NCBI GenBank assembly: GCA_052390115.1
Contig: JBQTHE010000057.1
Coordinates: forward strand, 1 to 64,000
Direction: 5' to 3'
DNA: 64,000 nt
Origin: GCA-003244245 sp052390115
GTDB taxonomy: Bacteria > Actinomycetota > Actinomycetes > Mycobacteriales > Pseudonocardiaceae
Position 1 is the stretch's first letter; each line of letters starts with the position of its first letter. The notes below the pieces were generated by a model, which saw only the letters and a program-made list of their open reading frames with translations, was not told the origin of the DNA and ran no database searches. Below, piece after piece: positions 50,080 to 58,673 of the stretch. The translations under genes were made by a program, and so were the position numbers.

Positions 50080-50192
50080 GGCGGATACCGTACCTGCTCG
50101 AGCATGCCTGGAGGAGAGCTCCGGCGGTAACAGGCAGCCATCGTGCGATGACAGGGGGTTCACCTGATGCTGGGCTGACAACCCGATGTCGA

Positions 50193-50654
50193 TCAGCGGT
50201 CCGGCTCGAGGTCCTCTGGACCATCCGGGGTCCGGCAGCAGTACTCCAGCCACAATCCGGCCGCCACCAGCGCCCCCGCGCAAAACGCCCCGATCGAGGC
50301 GGTGACGGTGTCCGAAGCGGCGGACAGCAGCTGGGAGCGCAATGGCAGCACATAGCCGAGGACCCCCAGCCAGGCGCCTCCGGTGATCGCACCGGCCAGC
50401 GAGGACGCCTTGGCCAGCACCACTGCCTTCGCCGCGGTGAGCGCCTGGACCGGTCGGGTTCTCGGCCGCTGCTGGATCCGCGCCCGCAGTGTCGTCCCCA
50501 GCGCCACCTCGGCGACCGCGAAAGCAAGCAGCGTGGTCCCGGCGAGCGTGGGCAATTCAGGCAGGTCGCCATAGGACAGCTGAAGGAGCAGATTCACCAG
50601 TACCGCCGCGACGGCGGCAGCAACGACCAGGTCACGGGCCCGAGTGGGGGTCAC
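50193..50654 (-). CDS. DUF3180 family membrane protein
   Basis: A 153-residue protein with four transmembrane segments. GTG start (VTPTRARDLVVAAAVAAVLV) overlaps the folK stop (GTGA). It has the family pattern RPVQALTAAKAVVLAKASSL and GAWLGVLGYVL. It is always found beside folK in actinobacteria as far as I know (Rv3605c). Function unknown. Confidence 0.88.
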   Translation of the reverse strand: MTPTRARDLVVAAAVAAVLVNLLLQLSYGDLPELPTLAGTTLLAFAVAEVALGTTLRARIQQRPRTRPVQALTAAKAVVLAKASSLAGAITGGAWLGVLGYVLPLRSQLLSAASDTVTASIGAFCAGALVAAGLWLEYCCRTPDGPEDLEPDR

Positions 50655-51154
50655 GGCGAGCTCAGCTCTAGATCGTCGCGGCGGCGCACACCCCGTCTCT
50701 CGGCGGTGGGCAAGGCGGCGACCAACTCGGCCACCGCGCCGTGGCCGGCGAGCACTGCGCCCGGTTGCACGTCCAGCCAGGGCACCAGCACAAAGGCACG
50801 CTGGTGGGCTCGCGGGTGCGGAAGGGTCAGGTGCGGATCGTTCCAGTGAGTCTGATCCACGTCGATCACATCCACGTCCAGGGTGCGCGGCCCCCACCGG
50901 AGTTCGCGGGTGCGCTGCGCGGCTGCCTCGCAACGCTGCCCGCGGCGTAGCCACTCCGGCGCGTCCGCGGCCGGGTCGGCGACCAGCAAGACGGCGTTGA
51001 GGAACTCGCCCTGCTCAACACCACCCCACGGCTCGGTGGCATACACCGGCGACACCGCCCGCACAACACCCCCCCACAACCCAACACACCCCCGCAAGTA
51101 CCCAACCCGATCCCCCACATTCGACCCGATCGACAACACCGCCGAACTCACCAC
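50651..51154 (-). CDS. folK: HPPK, FolK (2-amino-4-hydroxy-6-hydroxymethyldihydropteridine pyrophosphokinase)
   Basis: Pyrophosphorylates the dihydropterin for folate synthesis. The 167-residue protein has LSIGSNVGDRVGYLRGCV, ATEPWGGVEQGEFLNAVLLV, RWGPRTLDVDVIDVDQTHWN and LPHPRAHQRAFVLVPWLDV. The GTG at 51154 (or 51151) lies 95 bases downstream of folB, separated by a long inverted repeat. Confidence 0.93.
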   Translation of the reverse strand: MVSSAVLSIGSNVGDRVGYLRGCVGLWGGVVRAVSPVYATEPWGGVEQGEFLNAVLLVADPAADAPEWLRRGQRCEAAAQRTRELRWGPRTLDVDVIDVDQTHWNDPHLTLPHPRAHQRAFVLVPWLDVQPGAVLAGHGAVAELVAALPTAERRGVRRRDDLELSSP

Positions 51155-51169
51155 GCACCGCCGCTCTTG

Positions 51170-51237
51170 ACCGCGTTCTGGATGCAGAACGCGGTAAAAC
51201 GGACTCGATTCAGCGCGTTCTGCCTCCAGAACGCGGT
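51170..51237. repeat. 68-bp long inverted repeat made of two hairpins, inside the fol operon
   Basis: Arms 51170-51193 and 51214-51237 are complementary at 23 of 24 positions around a 20-base centre. Each arm also folds by itself: ACCGCGTTCTG-GATG-CAGAACGCGGT (51170-51195) with 11-bp stem and a second hairpin (51214-51235) with 9 bp. It lies between folB and folK, both on the minus strand, and could attenuate folK. Confidence 0.88.
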
Positions 51238-51248
51238 TGGGGTGGGGG

Positions 51249-51614
51249 TCATGAGCGGGAGCGGCGGGTGGTGACGGACACGTCGGTGAAGGGGTGACAG
51301 ACGGGGGCTTGGGGTTTGTGGATGGTGACCTCGACGGACTGGACGCGGTGGTCGGTCAGTACGTCGGTGGCGATCCGCGCGGCCACGGTCTCGATCAGGT
51401 TGCAGGGCTCCCCGCCGACGATCCGGGCGGCGCGGCGGGCCAGCGCGTCGTAGTCCAACGTCGCGGACAGCTGATCAGCGGCCGCGGCGGGACCGAGGTC
51501 CAGCCAGACCGTCGCGTCGACGACGAACTCCTGCCCCTGTACTCGCTCGTGCTCGTGCACCCCGTGCCTGCCGTGCACCCGCAACCCGGTGAGGGTGATC
51601 CGGTCGCTATTCAC
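51249..51614 (-). CDS. folB: Dihydroneopterin aldolase FolB
   Basis: Splits dihydroneopterin to the hydroxymethyl-pterin. The 121-residue protein has DRITLTGLRVHGRHGVHEHE, the catalytic Glu in LVETVAARIA-type sequence (here NLIETVAARIATDVL) and HKPQAPVCHPFTDVSVTT. The start GTG at 51614 gives an N-terminus like mycobacterial FolB; a GTG at 51626 is possible. It overlaps the folP end by eight bases. Confidence 0.92.
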   Translation of the reverse strand: MNSDRITLTGLRVHGRHGVHEHERVQGQEFVVDATVWLDLGPAAAADQLSATLDYDALARRAARIVGGEPCNLIETVAARIATDVLTDHRVQSVEVTIHKPQAPVCHPFTDVSVTTRRSRS

Positions 51615-52485
51615 AGTTGACTGCACTTCGCTGGCTGCATTTCGTCGCGGCGAGCTGCCAGGCCGCGGCGACCGCGATGGCGTCGCGCGAGGCCGCCGCG
51701 TCGTGCACCCGCACCCCCCAGACTCCCGCCGCCGCGGCCAGCGCGGACAGCGCCGCGGTCGCCGTGTCCCGGCCGTCCGCGCGACGTGGAATGCCGTCCG
51801 CGCCGGCTAGCAGGGTGCCCAGGAACCGCTTGCGGGACGGCCCGACGAGCACCGGGAACCCCAGATCGGTCAGCGCGTCCAGATTGCCCAGCAGCGCCCA
51901 GTTGTGCGCCGCCGTCTTCGCGAAGCCGAGCCCGGGGTCCAGCACTAGCGCACCGAGGTCCACACCGGCGCGCACCGCGGTGTCCACCCGGGCCACCAGC
52001 TCGGCGCGCACGTCGGCGACGACATCGGTATAGCTCGCCAGCTCGTCCATCCGGTCGCTGTGCCCGCGCCAATGCATCAGGACCCACGGCATGCCACAAC
52101 GGGCCATCGCCGGCGCCATCGCGGGATCGGCGAGGCCACCCGAGACGTCGTTGACCATGATCGCGCCGGCCTCCAGAGCCGCCTCGGCTACCGCCGCGCG
52201 GGTGGTGTCCACGCTGCACGGCACGCCGTGGGCGACCAGCTCCCGCAGCACCGGTACCACCCGGGCGATCTCGGTGCGAGCTTCGACGCGTTGCGCCCCT
52301 GGACGGGTCGACTCGCCCCCGACGTCGACCAGATCGGCCCCCTGCGCACGCAGCCCCACGCCGTGGGCCACGGCGTCGTCGAGGTCCAGGTAGCGCCCAC
52401 CGTCGCTGAAGGAGTCGGGCGTGACGTTGAGGACACCCATCACGATGCAGCGGCCGGGATCGGGAAGGGCAGGGTGCACCGTCAC
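51607..52485 (-). CDS. folP: Dihydropteroate synthase FolP
   Basis: Joins p-aminobenzoate to dihydropterin pyrophosphate; target of sulfonamides. The 292-residue TIM barrel has MGVLNVTPDSFSDGGRYLDL, VDVGGESTRPGAQRV, VNDVSGGLADPAMAP, LDPGLGFAKTAAHNWALLG and LVGPSRKRFLGTLLAG. GTG start overlaps folE by four bases (GTGA). Confidence 0.95.
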   Translation of the reverse strand: MTVHPALPDPGRCIVMGVLNVTPDSFSDGGRYLDLDDAVAHGVGLRAQGADLVDVGGESTRPGAQRVEARTEIARVVPVLRELVAHGVPCSVDTTRAAVAEAALEAGAIMVNDVSGGLADPAMAPAMARCGMPWVLMHWRGHSDRMDELASYTDVVADVRAELVARVDTAVRAGVDLGALVLDPGLGFAKTAAHNWALLGNLDALTDLGFPVLVGPSRKRFLGTLLAGADGIPRRADGRDTATAALSALAAAAGVWGVRVHDAAASRDAIAVAAAWQLAATKCSQRSAVNCE

Positions 52486-53123
52486 CTCCGCATCATCAGT
52501 TGCAGCACCTCGCCGCGGGAGGACGCGCTGGTCTTGAACAGCCCCCGGACGGCCGACGTCGTGGTGATCGATCCGGGCATCCGGACGCCGCGCATCGCCA
52601 TACACAGGTGCTCAGCCTCGATCACCACGATGGCGCCCCGCGGTTCGAGCCTGCGCACCAGGGCGTCGGCGATCTGCGAGGTGAGCCGCTCCTGCACCTG
52701 CGGGCGCTTGGCGTAGAGGTCGACCAGCCGGGCCAGCTTGGACAGCCCAGTCACCCTGCCCTGGGCGTTCGGGATATAGCCGACGTGCGCCATGCCGTGA
52801 AACGGCACCAGGTGATGTTCGCACTGGCTGTACATCGGGATGTCCCGCACCAGAACGAGCTCGTCGTGCCCCTCGTCGAAGGTCCGCTCCAGCACCGTGT
52901 CGGGGTCGAGGAACAGGCCGGCGAACATCTCCTGGTAGGCGCGCGCGACGCGGGCCGGCGTCTCGCGTAACCCGTCCCGATCCGGGTCCTCACCGCAAGC
53001 GATCAGTAACTCACGCACGGCTGCCTCGGCGCGCGGCTGGTCGAAGGCCCGGGTCAAGTTCACGCCGGCCCCGACCTTGCCGGACTCAACCATGCCAGCC
53101 TGGGAATCGACGGTGCTCGTCAT
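52482..53123 (-). CDS. folE: GTP cyclohydrolase I FolE
   Basis: Opens GTP to dihydroneopterin triphosphate. The 213-residue protein has the zinc-binding MYSQCEHHLVPFHGMAHVGY, LSKLARLVDLYAKRPQVQER and EAEHLCMAMRGVRMPGS. First gene of folE-folP-folB-folK-DUF3180, and 35 bases downstream of ftsH as in M. tuberculosis. Confidence 0.96.
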   Translation of the reverse strand: MTSTVDSQAGMVESGKVGAGVNLTRAFDQPRAEAAVRELLIACGEDPDRDGLRETPARVARAYQEMFAGLFLDPDTVLERTFDEGHDELVLVRDIPMYSQCEHHLVPFHGMAHVGYIPNAQGRVTGLSKLARLVDLYAKRPQVQERLTSQIADALVRRLEPRGAIVVIEAEHLCMAMRGVRMPGSITTTSAVRGLFKTSASSRGEVLQLMMRR

Positions 53124-53158
53124 GGCGTACCTCCGCGCCCGGTGGCCGGTCGGAGTGG

Positions 53159-55651
53159 TCAGCGATCGCCATCCCGCGGGTTGCGGCCAACGTCATCGCC
53201 GAACCAGAAGGTCGGCTGGTCGTCGGTGCGCGCCTCAGCGGGACCACTCCGCTGACCTTGGGACGGCTGAGCCTGGGGCGGGTGACCGGTCGGCGGTGCA
53301 GGCTGCCAGGCAGGTGCAGGCGGCTCGGTGGCCGAACGCCACCCCGGTGGTGCGCCATAGTTCGGTGGGCCAGAGTTCGGTGGACCGGAGTTCGGTGGAC
53401 CGGGGTTCGCTGGGCCGGAGCTCGCCAGACCATGACCGCTGCCCTGCTGTGGCGGGCCACCCGGCTCGCGCGGAGACGGCGGGTACGGCCGCGGATACGG
53501 GAAGCCGACCTGCGGGGAGCCCGGTACCGGTTGCCCAGGCGCCCCACCGTTGGCGTCACCCGCCGGGCGGCCACCCGCCTGTTGACCCGGGGACTGTGGC
53601 CCGGCGCCGTTGGGGCCGGGGTGGCCTGGAGGGGTGTGCGGCGGGCCACCGGGCAAGTCGCCCGCACCTGGCAGCACACCCACCGGGGTGGGCTGCGGTT
53701 CAGGTTGCGCCGGCGGCCACGGCTCGCCCCGCTCTTTAGCCAGCTCGCCGGCCGTCTTGATCGGCGGCTTGTCCGATGGGGTACGCCCGCCGAAATCATT
53801 GAATGCCGTGATCCGCGGCCGCTTCTCCACCCGGTCAAAGACCCGCTCGAGGTCCTTGCGGTGCAGAGTCTCGCGATCCAGCAGCTCGGCGACCAGCTCA
53901 TCGAGGACGTCCCGGTAGGTGTTGAGAATCTCCCAGGCCTCGGTGTGCGCGGCTTCGATGAGCGCCCGCACCTCCTCGTCGATCTCGTGCGCGACCTCGA
54001 GGGAGTATTCCGGTGCTCGTCCCGCGGAACGGCCGAGGAACGGGTCACCCTGCTCCTGGCCGTATTTCACCGCACCGAGCCGGGCGCTCATGCCGTACTC
54101 GGTGACCATCGCGCGGGCGATCTTGGTGGCCTGCTCGATGTCGGAGGACGCCCCAGTGGTCGGCTCGTGGAACACCAGTTCCTCCGCCGAGCGCCCGCCC
54201 AGTGCGAACACCAGTCGGGCGATCATCTCCGACCGGGTCATCATCTGCTTGTCGTCCTCGGGCACTACGAGCGCGTGCCCGCCGGTGCGGCCGCGAGGCA
54301 GGATCGTCAGCTTGTACACCGGATCGATGTCGGGCATCGCCCACGCCGCCAATGCGTGCCCACCCTCGTGGTAGGCGGTGATCTTCTTCTCCCGCTCGGT
54401 GATGATCCGGTTCTTGCGGCGCGGACCGCCGATCACCCGGTCGACCGCCTCCTCCAGCTCGACGCCGGTGATGATCTGACCGTTCTCCCTGGCGGTGAGC
54501 AGCGCTGACTCGTTGATGACGTTGGCCAGGTCGGCTCCGGAGAAGCCGACGGTGCGCTTGGCCAGCCCCTCCAGGTCGACGTCGGGGCCCAACGGCTTGC
54601 CCTTGGAGTGCACCTCGAGGATCGCGCGACGGCCACGGATGTCCGGCGCGGCGACCGGGATCTGCCGGTCGAAGCGTCCCGGGCGCAGCAACGCCGGGTC
54701 CAGGATGTCCGGGCGGTTGGTCGCGGCGATGAGGATGATGCCGCCGCGGGCGTCGAAGCCGTCCATCTCGACCAGCAGCTGGTTGAGAGTCTGCTCACGT
54801 TCGTCGTGCCCGCCGCCGAGCCCGGCACCACGCTGCCGGCCCACCGCGTCGATCTCGTCGACGAAGATGATGCACGGTGCGTTCTGCTTGGCCTGCTCGA
54901 ACAGATCCCGCACCCGGGACGCGCCGACGCCGACAAACATCTCCACGAAGTCCGAACCCGAGATCGAGTAGAACGGCACGCCCGCCTCGCCGGCCACGGC
55001 CCGGGCCAACAGTGTCTTGCCGGTGCCGGGCGGACCGTAGAGCAGCACGCCCTTGGGAATCTTGGCGCCGAGCGCCTGGTAGCGGCTGGGGTTGGCGAGG
55101 AAGTCCTTGATCTCCTCCAGCTCCTCGACAGCCTCTTCAGCGCCGGCGACGTCGGAGAAGGTGGTCTTGGGCATGTCCTTGGTCAGTTGTTTGGCCTTGG
55201 ACTTACCGAAGTTGAGCACCCGGTTCCCGCCACCCTGGGCGTTGTTCATCATCCACAGCAACAGCAGGAGCAGCAGACCCAGCGGGATGAGGTAGATCAG
55301 CACCTGGAACAGCAGGGACTGCTGGGTGACCTTGGTATCCCAGCCGCCAGCGGGCTTCGATTCGCGCACCGCCGTGGCGATCTCGTCGGTGCTCTGCGCC
55401 GGGTACTGGGTGAGCACCTTGGTGCCTTCGACCCCAGGGACCGATTCGTTCAGGGTGAGGCGGAGCCGCTGCTCCTTGTCCTCAAGCGTCGCCTCCTGCA
55501 CGTTGCCCGCGGCGAGCTGCTCCAACGCCTGCGAGGTGGTGACCTTGGTGTACCCGCGGGTGTCGTCGAGCAGGAAGCCGAATGCGAAGTACAGCAGCAA
55601 CCCGGCCACGACCCACAGCAACGGGTTGCGGAGTAGTTTCTTGCGATCCAT
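53159..55651 (-). CDS. ftsH: ATP-dependent zinc metalloprotease FtsH with long disordered tail
   Basis: Membrane AAA+ protease. The 830-residue protein has TM1 (about 11-28), a periplasmic domain, TM2 (about 113-135), Walker A GPPGTGKT at 206-213, Walker B IIFVDEIDAVG, SRH ATNRPDILDPALLRPGRFD and the zinc motif HEGGH. From about residue 640 the tail is disordered and rich in Pro, Gly and Gln, with short repeats (GPPNSGPPNSGPPNYG). Such tails occur in actinobacterial FtsH. ATG at 55651 gives a normal N-terminus. Confidence 0.96.
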   Translation of the reverse strand: MDRKKLLRNPLLWVVAGLLLYFAFGFLLDDTRGYTKVTTSQALEQLAAGNVQEATLEDKEQRLRLTLNESVPGVEGTKVLTQYPAQSTDEIATAVRESKPAGGWDTKVTQQSLLFQVLIYLIPLGLLLLLLLWMMNNAQGGGNRVLNFGKSKAKQLTKDMPKTTFSDVAGAEEAVEELEEIKDFLANPSRYQALGAKIPKGVLLYGPPGTGKTLLARAVAGEAGVPFYSISGSDFVEMFVGVGASRVRDLFEQAKQNAPCIIFVDEIDAVGRQRGAGLGGGHDEREQTLNQLLVEMDGFDARGGIILIAATNRPDILDPALLRPGRFDRQIPVAAPDIRGRRAILEVHSKGKPLGPDVDLEGLAKRTVGFSGADLANVINESALLTARENGQIITGVELEEAVDRVIGGPRRKNRIITEREKKITAYHEGGHALAAWAMPDIDPVYKLTILPRGRTGGHALVVPEDDKQMMTRSEMIARLVFALGGRSAEELVFHEPTTGASSDIEQATKIARAMVTEYGMSARLGAVKYGQEQGDPFLGRSAGRAPEYSLEVAHEIDEEVRALIEAAHTEAWEILNTYRDVLDELVAELLDRETLHRKDLERVFDRVEKRPRITAFNDFGGRTPSDKPPIKTAGELAKERGEPWPPAQPEPQPTPVGVLPGAGDLPGGPPHTPPGHPGPNGAGPQSPGQQAGGRPAGDANGGAPGQPVPGSPQVGFPYPRPYPPSPREPGGPPQQGSGHGLASSGPANPGPPNSGPPNSGPPNYGAPPGWRSATEPPAPAWQPAPPTGHPPQAQPSQGQRSGPAEARTDDQPTFWFGDDVGRNPRDGDR

Positions 55652-55918
55652 TCGGCTACGGCCCTCGGCGGCCTCAACCCTCCTGAGCTGACGTCGATGG
55701 TCGTGATCCACCGTCCAAGAACACTGCAGGACAGGGGAGCACTTCCGTTCGATCCACGCTAGTCCGATCCACCCTACCGGGCTGGTCCGTCCGCCGGTCC
55801 CGGACGAACCGGAGCCGATGCCGCTTCAACGGTGTTACCCCCTGCGGTGTTCCCCTGGGTGCCCAGGGTGACACCCAGACCTACCCGGCGTACACCACTG
55901 GGGGACACGCAGAAACCG

Positions 55919-56485
55919 CTAGTTGGTGTACACCTTCGGATCGAGGGTGCCGATGTAGGGCAGGTCGCGGTAGCGCTCGCCGTAGTCTAAGCCGTAACCG
56001 ACGACGAACTCGTTGGGGATATCGAACCCGATGTAGCGCACGGGCACGTCGATCGTGACCGCGTCCGGCTTGCGCAACAGCGTGCACACCTCCAACGAGG
56101 CAGGCCGGCGCGACGCGAGGTTGCGCAGCAACCAGGACAGCGTCAAACCCGAGTCGATGATGTCCTCCACAATCAGCACATTGCGGTCGGCGATGTCGCG
56201 GTCAAGGTCTTTGAGGATTCGTACGACACCCGAGGACGAGGTCGCCGAACCGTACGAGGCCACCGCCATGAACTCCAGCTGCACCGGGATCGGCAGCGCC
56301 CGGGCGAAGTCGGTCATGAACATCACCGCGCCCTTGAGCACGCCGATGAGCAGCAGGTCGCCCGTGCCGTGCTCGGCCTGGAAATCAGCGGCGACCTGCG
56401 CGGCCAGCTCCGCATTCCGCCGCCGGATCTGCTCCTCCGTGACGAGCACGGATGCAATATCACCCGAATAAACGACGGGGACCAC
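55919..56485 (-). CDS. hpt: Hypoxanthine phosphoribosyltransferase
   Basis: Purine salvage: hypoxanthine or guanine plus PRPP to IMP or GMP. The 188-residue protein has the PRPP motif VLIVEDIIDSGLTLSWLLRN, GVLKGAVMFMTDFARAL and the C-terminal YIGFDIPNEFVVGYGLDYGE. GTG start with AAGGGG nearby. It precedes ftsH, as in M. tuberculosis, where hpt and ftsH lie close together, and follows tilS. Confidence 0.95.
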   Translation of the reverse strand: MVPVVYSGDIASVLVTEEQIRRRNAELAAQVAADFQAEHGTGDLLLIGVLKGAVMFMTDFARALPIPVQLEFMAVASYGSATSSSGVVRILKDLDRDIADRNVLIVEDIIDSGLTLSWLLRNLASRRPASLEVCTLLRKPDAVTIDVPVRYIGFDIPNEFVVGYGLDYGERYRDLPYIGTLDPKVYTN

Positions 56486-56560
56486 CCCCTTGGGCGTGAG
56501 AAACCAGGCAGCGTGCAGAAAACCGGACAGGGTTTCAGGACAGGGTGCCAGCAGATGGTG

Positions 56561-57499
56561 TCAGGAAACGTGCAGCTTGCCATGGGATCGAAACAGCTCG
56601 ACACCGCCCGGCAACCGCACCGCGCCCTGGCCCGACCACCGGCCGATGAGGTCGTCGGCAGCGCGCAGTTGGGTATCGGTCAGCTCGGCCACCCCGGCGT
56701 CGAGCAGCCATCGACGCAGCACCCGGCGGCGCAACGCGGCCGGCGCCTGAGCCAGCACCGTGACATCCAACACAGTGACATCCACTGCGGCGAAGGACCG
56801 CGCCTGCGCCAGCAGGGCGAAAGCCTGTTCGTCGAGCAGGTCGAGATCTTCCTGTAGCTGCCCGGCAGTGCGGGCCAGGGCCTCGGCCACCCCGCCGGCG
56901 AGCACATCCTCCAGCAGCGGCAGTGCCTCGGTGCGCAGTCTTACTCGCCGGAACCGGGGGTCGGCGTTGTGCGGGTCGACCCACGGAGACAGGTGAAGTG
57001 CGTCACAGGCCGCGGCGGTGACTGCGCGGCGCACCCCTAGCAAGGGCCGGCCCCAGGGTGGGTCGAGCTCCCGCATCCCGGCCACCGACCGGGGCCCGGA
57101 GCCGCGCCCCAGTCCCAGCAGGACCGTCTCGGCCTGGTCGTCCAAGGTGTGCCCGAGCAGTACCAGGGCACCGGCTGGCGATGCTGCGCGCAATGCCGCG
57201 TACCGGGCCCGGCGGGCTGCCGCCTCCGGACCACCCGGACCATCCACGGTGGTCTGGAGTACTCGGACCGCGGCGCAGCCGAGCCGACGTAGCGATTGGG
57301 CAGCGGCCTGCGCCACCGTCTCAGAGCCCGGCTGCAGCCGGTGGTCGACCACCAGGCCGTGCACCGCCAGGCCGAGCCGCCCGGCGCAGTGCACGGTAGC
57401 GGCGGCCAGCGCGAGGGAGTCGGCACCGCCGGAGCAGGCCACCGCGACTTCGTCCCCGGTCCGGTGCATGGTTAGGAAGCGGCGAACCGCGGTGCGCAC
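56561..57499 (-). CDS. tilS: tRNA(Ile)-lysidine synthase TilS
   Basis: Converts C34 of tRNA-Ile(CAU) to lysidine. The 312-residue protein has the PP-loop AVACSGGADSLALAAATVHC, LVVDHRLQPGSE, GHTLDDQAETVLLGLGRGSG and NADPRFRRVRLRTEALPLLE. The first standard start in this frame is the GTG at 57499 (VRTAVRRFLTMHRTG); the family usually has some residues more, and here HPAVSE precedes it without a start codon. It follows the metalloprotease by 68 bases. Confidence 0.9.
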   Translation of the reverse strand: MRTAVRRFLTMHRTGDEVAVACSGGADSLALAAATVHCAGRLGLAVHGLVVDHRLQPGSETVAQAAAQSLRRLGCAAVRVLQTTVDGPGGPEAAARRARYAALRAASPAGALVLLGHTLDDQAETVLLGLGRGSGPRSVAGMRELDPPWGRPLLGVRRAVTAAACDALHLSPWVDPHNADPRFRRVRLRTEALPLLEDVLAGGVAEALARTAGQLQEDLDLLDEQAFALLAQARSFAAVDVTVLDVTVLAQAPAALRRRVLRRWLLDAGVAELTDTQLRAADDLIGRWSGQGAVRLPGGVELFRSHGKLHVS

Positions 57500-57567
57500 C
57501 TCGCTGACCGCCGGGTGCGGCGATCCAAATTTGCCGCTAGGTCCAGTGTCGCGACCAGCCCCGGGAC

Positions 57568-58653
57568 TCAGTGCACTCGATGCAGCCACGCCGCTGGATC
57601 GATGATCTCGGCGCGGGTGGGCAGGGTCTCGGGCGAGGTCCACACTGTATTGAACCCGTCCATGCCGGCCACATCCACCACGTGCCGGGTGAACGCCGCA
57701 CCCTCGGCGTACTGGCGCAGCTTGGCGTCGATGCCCAGCACCGCCCGCAGCACCCGCTCGGCGAGGCCACCGCCCTGCCGGCGGGCAGTGAACCGCTGGC
57801 GGATCATCCGCACCGAGGGCACCACCGACGGTCCGACCGCGTCCATCACGTGGTCGGCATGCCCTTCCAGCAGCGTCGCCAGCGCGAGCAGTCGCTCCAG
57901 CACCGCCCGCTGCTCGGGACTCTGCAGCAGGGCGAGCACACCCAGCGCATCCGACGCTTCCCCGCGCCGGGCGCCGCGCAGCGCGGCGGGCAGCCTGCCG
58001 GCCATCTTGGCCACGGTCTCGGGATCCTCCGCGGCAGCGACGAACGCCTGCACCTGATCGGCGAAATACTCGCGCAGCCACGGCACGGCATTGAACTGCA
58101 GCCGGTGAGTGGCCTCGTGCAAGCAGACCCACATCCTGAATTCATCGGCCGGGACTTCCAGCGATGAACCAATGGTGATCACGTTGGGGGCTACCAGCAG
58201 CAGCCGGCCTGGGTCTTCAGACGGCCCGCCGAACGGGTCGTACTGCCCGAGCACCCGGGACCCGAGGAACGCCAGCGCGACCCCGGTCTGCACTCCTGCG
58301 GTGGTGGCCAGCAGCCGGCGAGCCCTCCCCTCCGGCATCCGGTAGTCGGACAGCAGCCGCGACAGACCCTCGGTCGCGGCCAGCACCCACCCCGGGCGAT
58401 CCACCACGTCGGCGGGACGTGGCGGGCGACCGTCATCCAACCCGGTCAGCTCCCGCACGTGCCCCTCTGCGGTGATCGACAGCGCGCGCATCCGGCGCAC
58501 CGCCGCGGCTGCCTCCTCGGCGGGCACCACGGGCCCGGCCGGCAGCAGGCGCTGGGCGGTGACCACTGCGGCAGCCCAGTCGATCGGAGAGCCGACGCGG
58601 ACGGGCGGATCGCCCCCGGATGCTGGCGGTGTGTCCAGCGCGAGATGTCCCAT
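57568..58653 (-). CDS. DUF2342-type zinc-dependent metalloprotease
   Basis: A 361-residue protein with the metalloprotease motif LHEATHRLQFN (HEATH) and the family features YDPFGGPSEDPGRLLLVAPN, PWLREYFADQVQAFVAAAED and LEGHADHVMDAVGP. No signal peptide or membrane segment. The ATG at 58653 is chosen over an upstream start. The gene occurs beside tilS in actinobacteria (Rv3626c). Substrate unknown. Confidence 0.9.
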   Translation of the reverse strand: MGHLALDTPPASGGDPPVRVGSPIDWAAAVVTAQRLLPAGPVVPAEEAAAAVRRMRALSITAEGHVRELTGLDDGRPPRPADVVDRPGWVLAATEGLSRLLSDYRMPEGRARRLLATTAGVQTGVALAFLGSRVLGQYDPFGGPSEDPGRLLLVAPNVITIGSSLEVPADEFRMWVCLHEATHRLQFNAVPWLREYFADQVQAFVAAAEDPETVAKMAGRLPAALRGARRGEASDALGVLALLQSPEQRAVLERLLALATLLEGHADHVMDAVGPSVVPSVRMIRQRFTARRQGGGLAERVLRAVLGIDAKLRQYAEGAAFTRHVVDVAGMDGFNTVWTSPETLPTRAEIIDPAAWLHRVH

Positions 58654-58673
58654 AGTTACGACGGTAGCCCGGA

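Noticed and set aside
57568..58132. Extending tilS upstream to 58132 as one long protein
   Set aside because: That frame is antiparallel to nothing but overlaps the metalloprotease gene on the same strand; the TilS family starts near the PP-loop.
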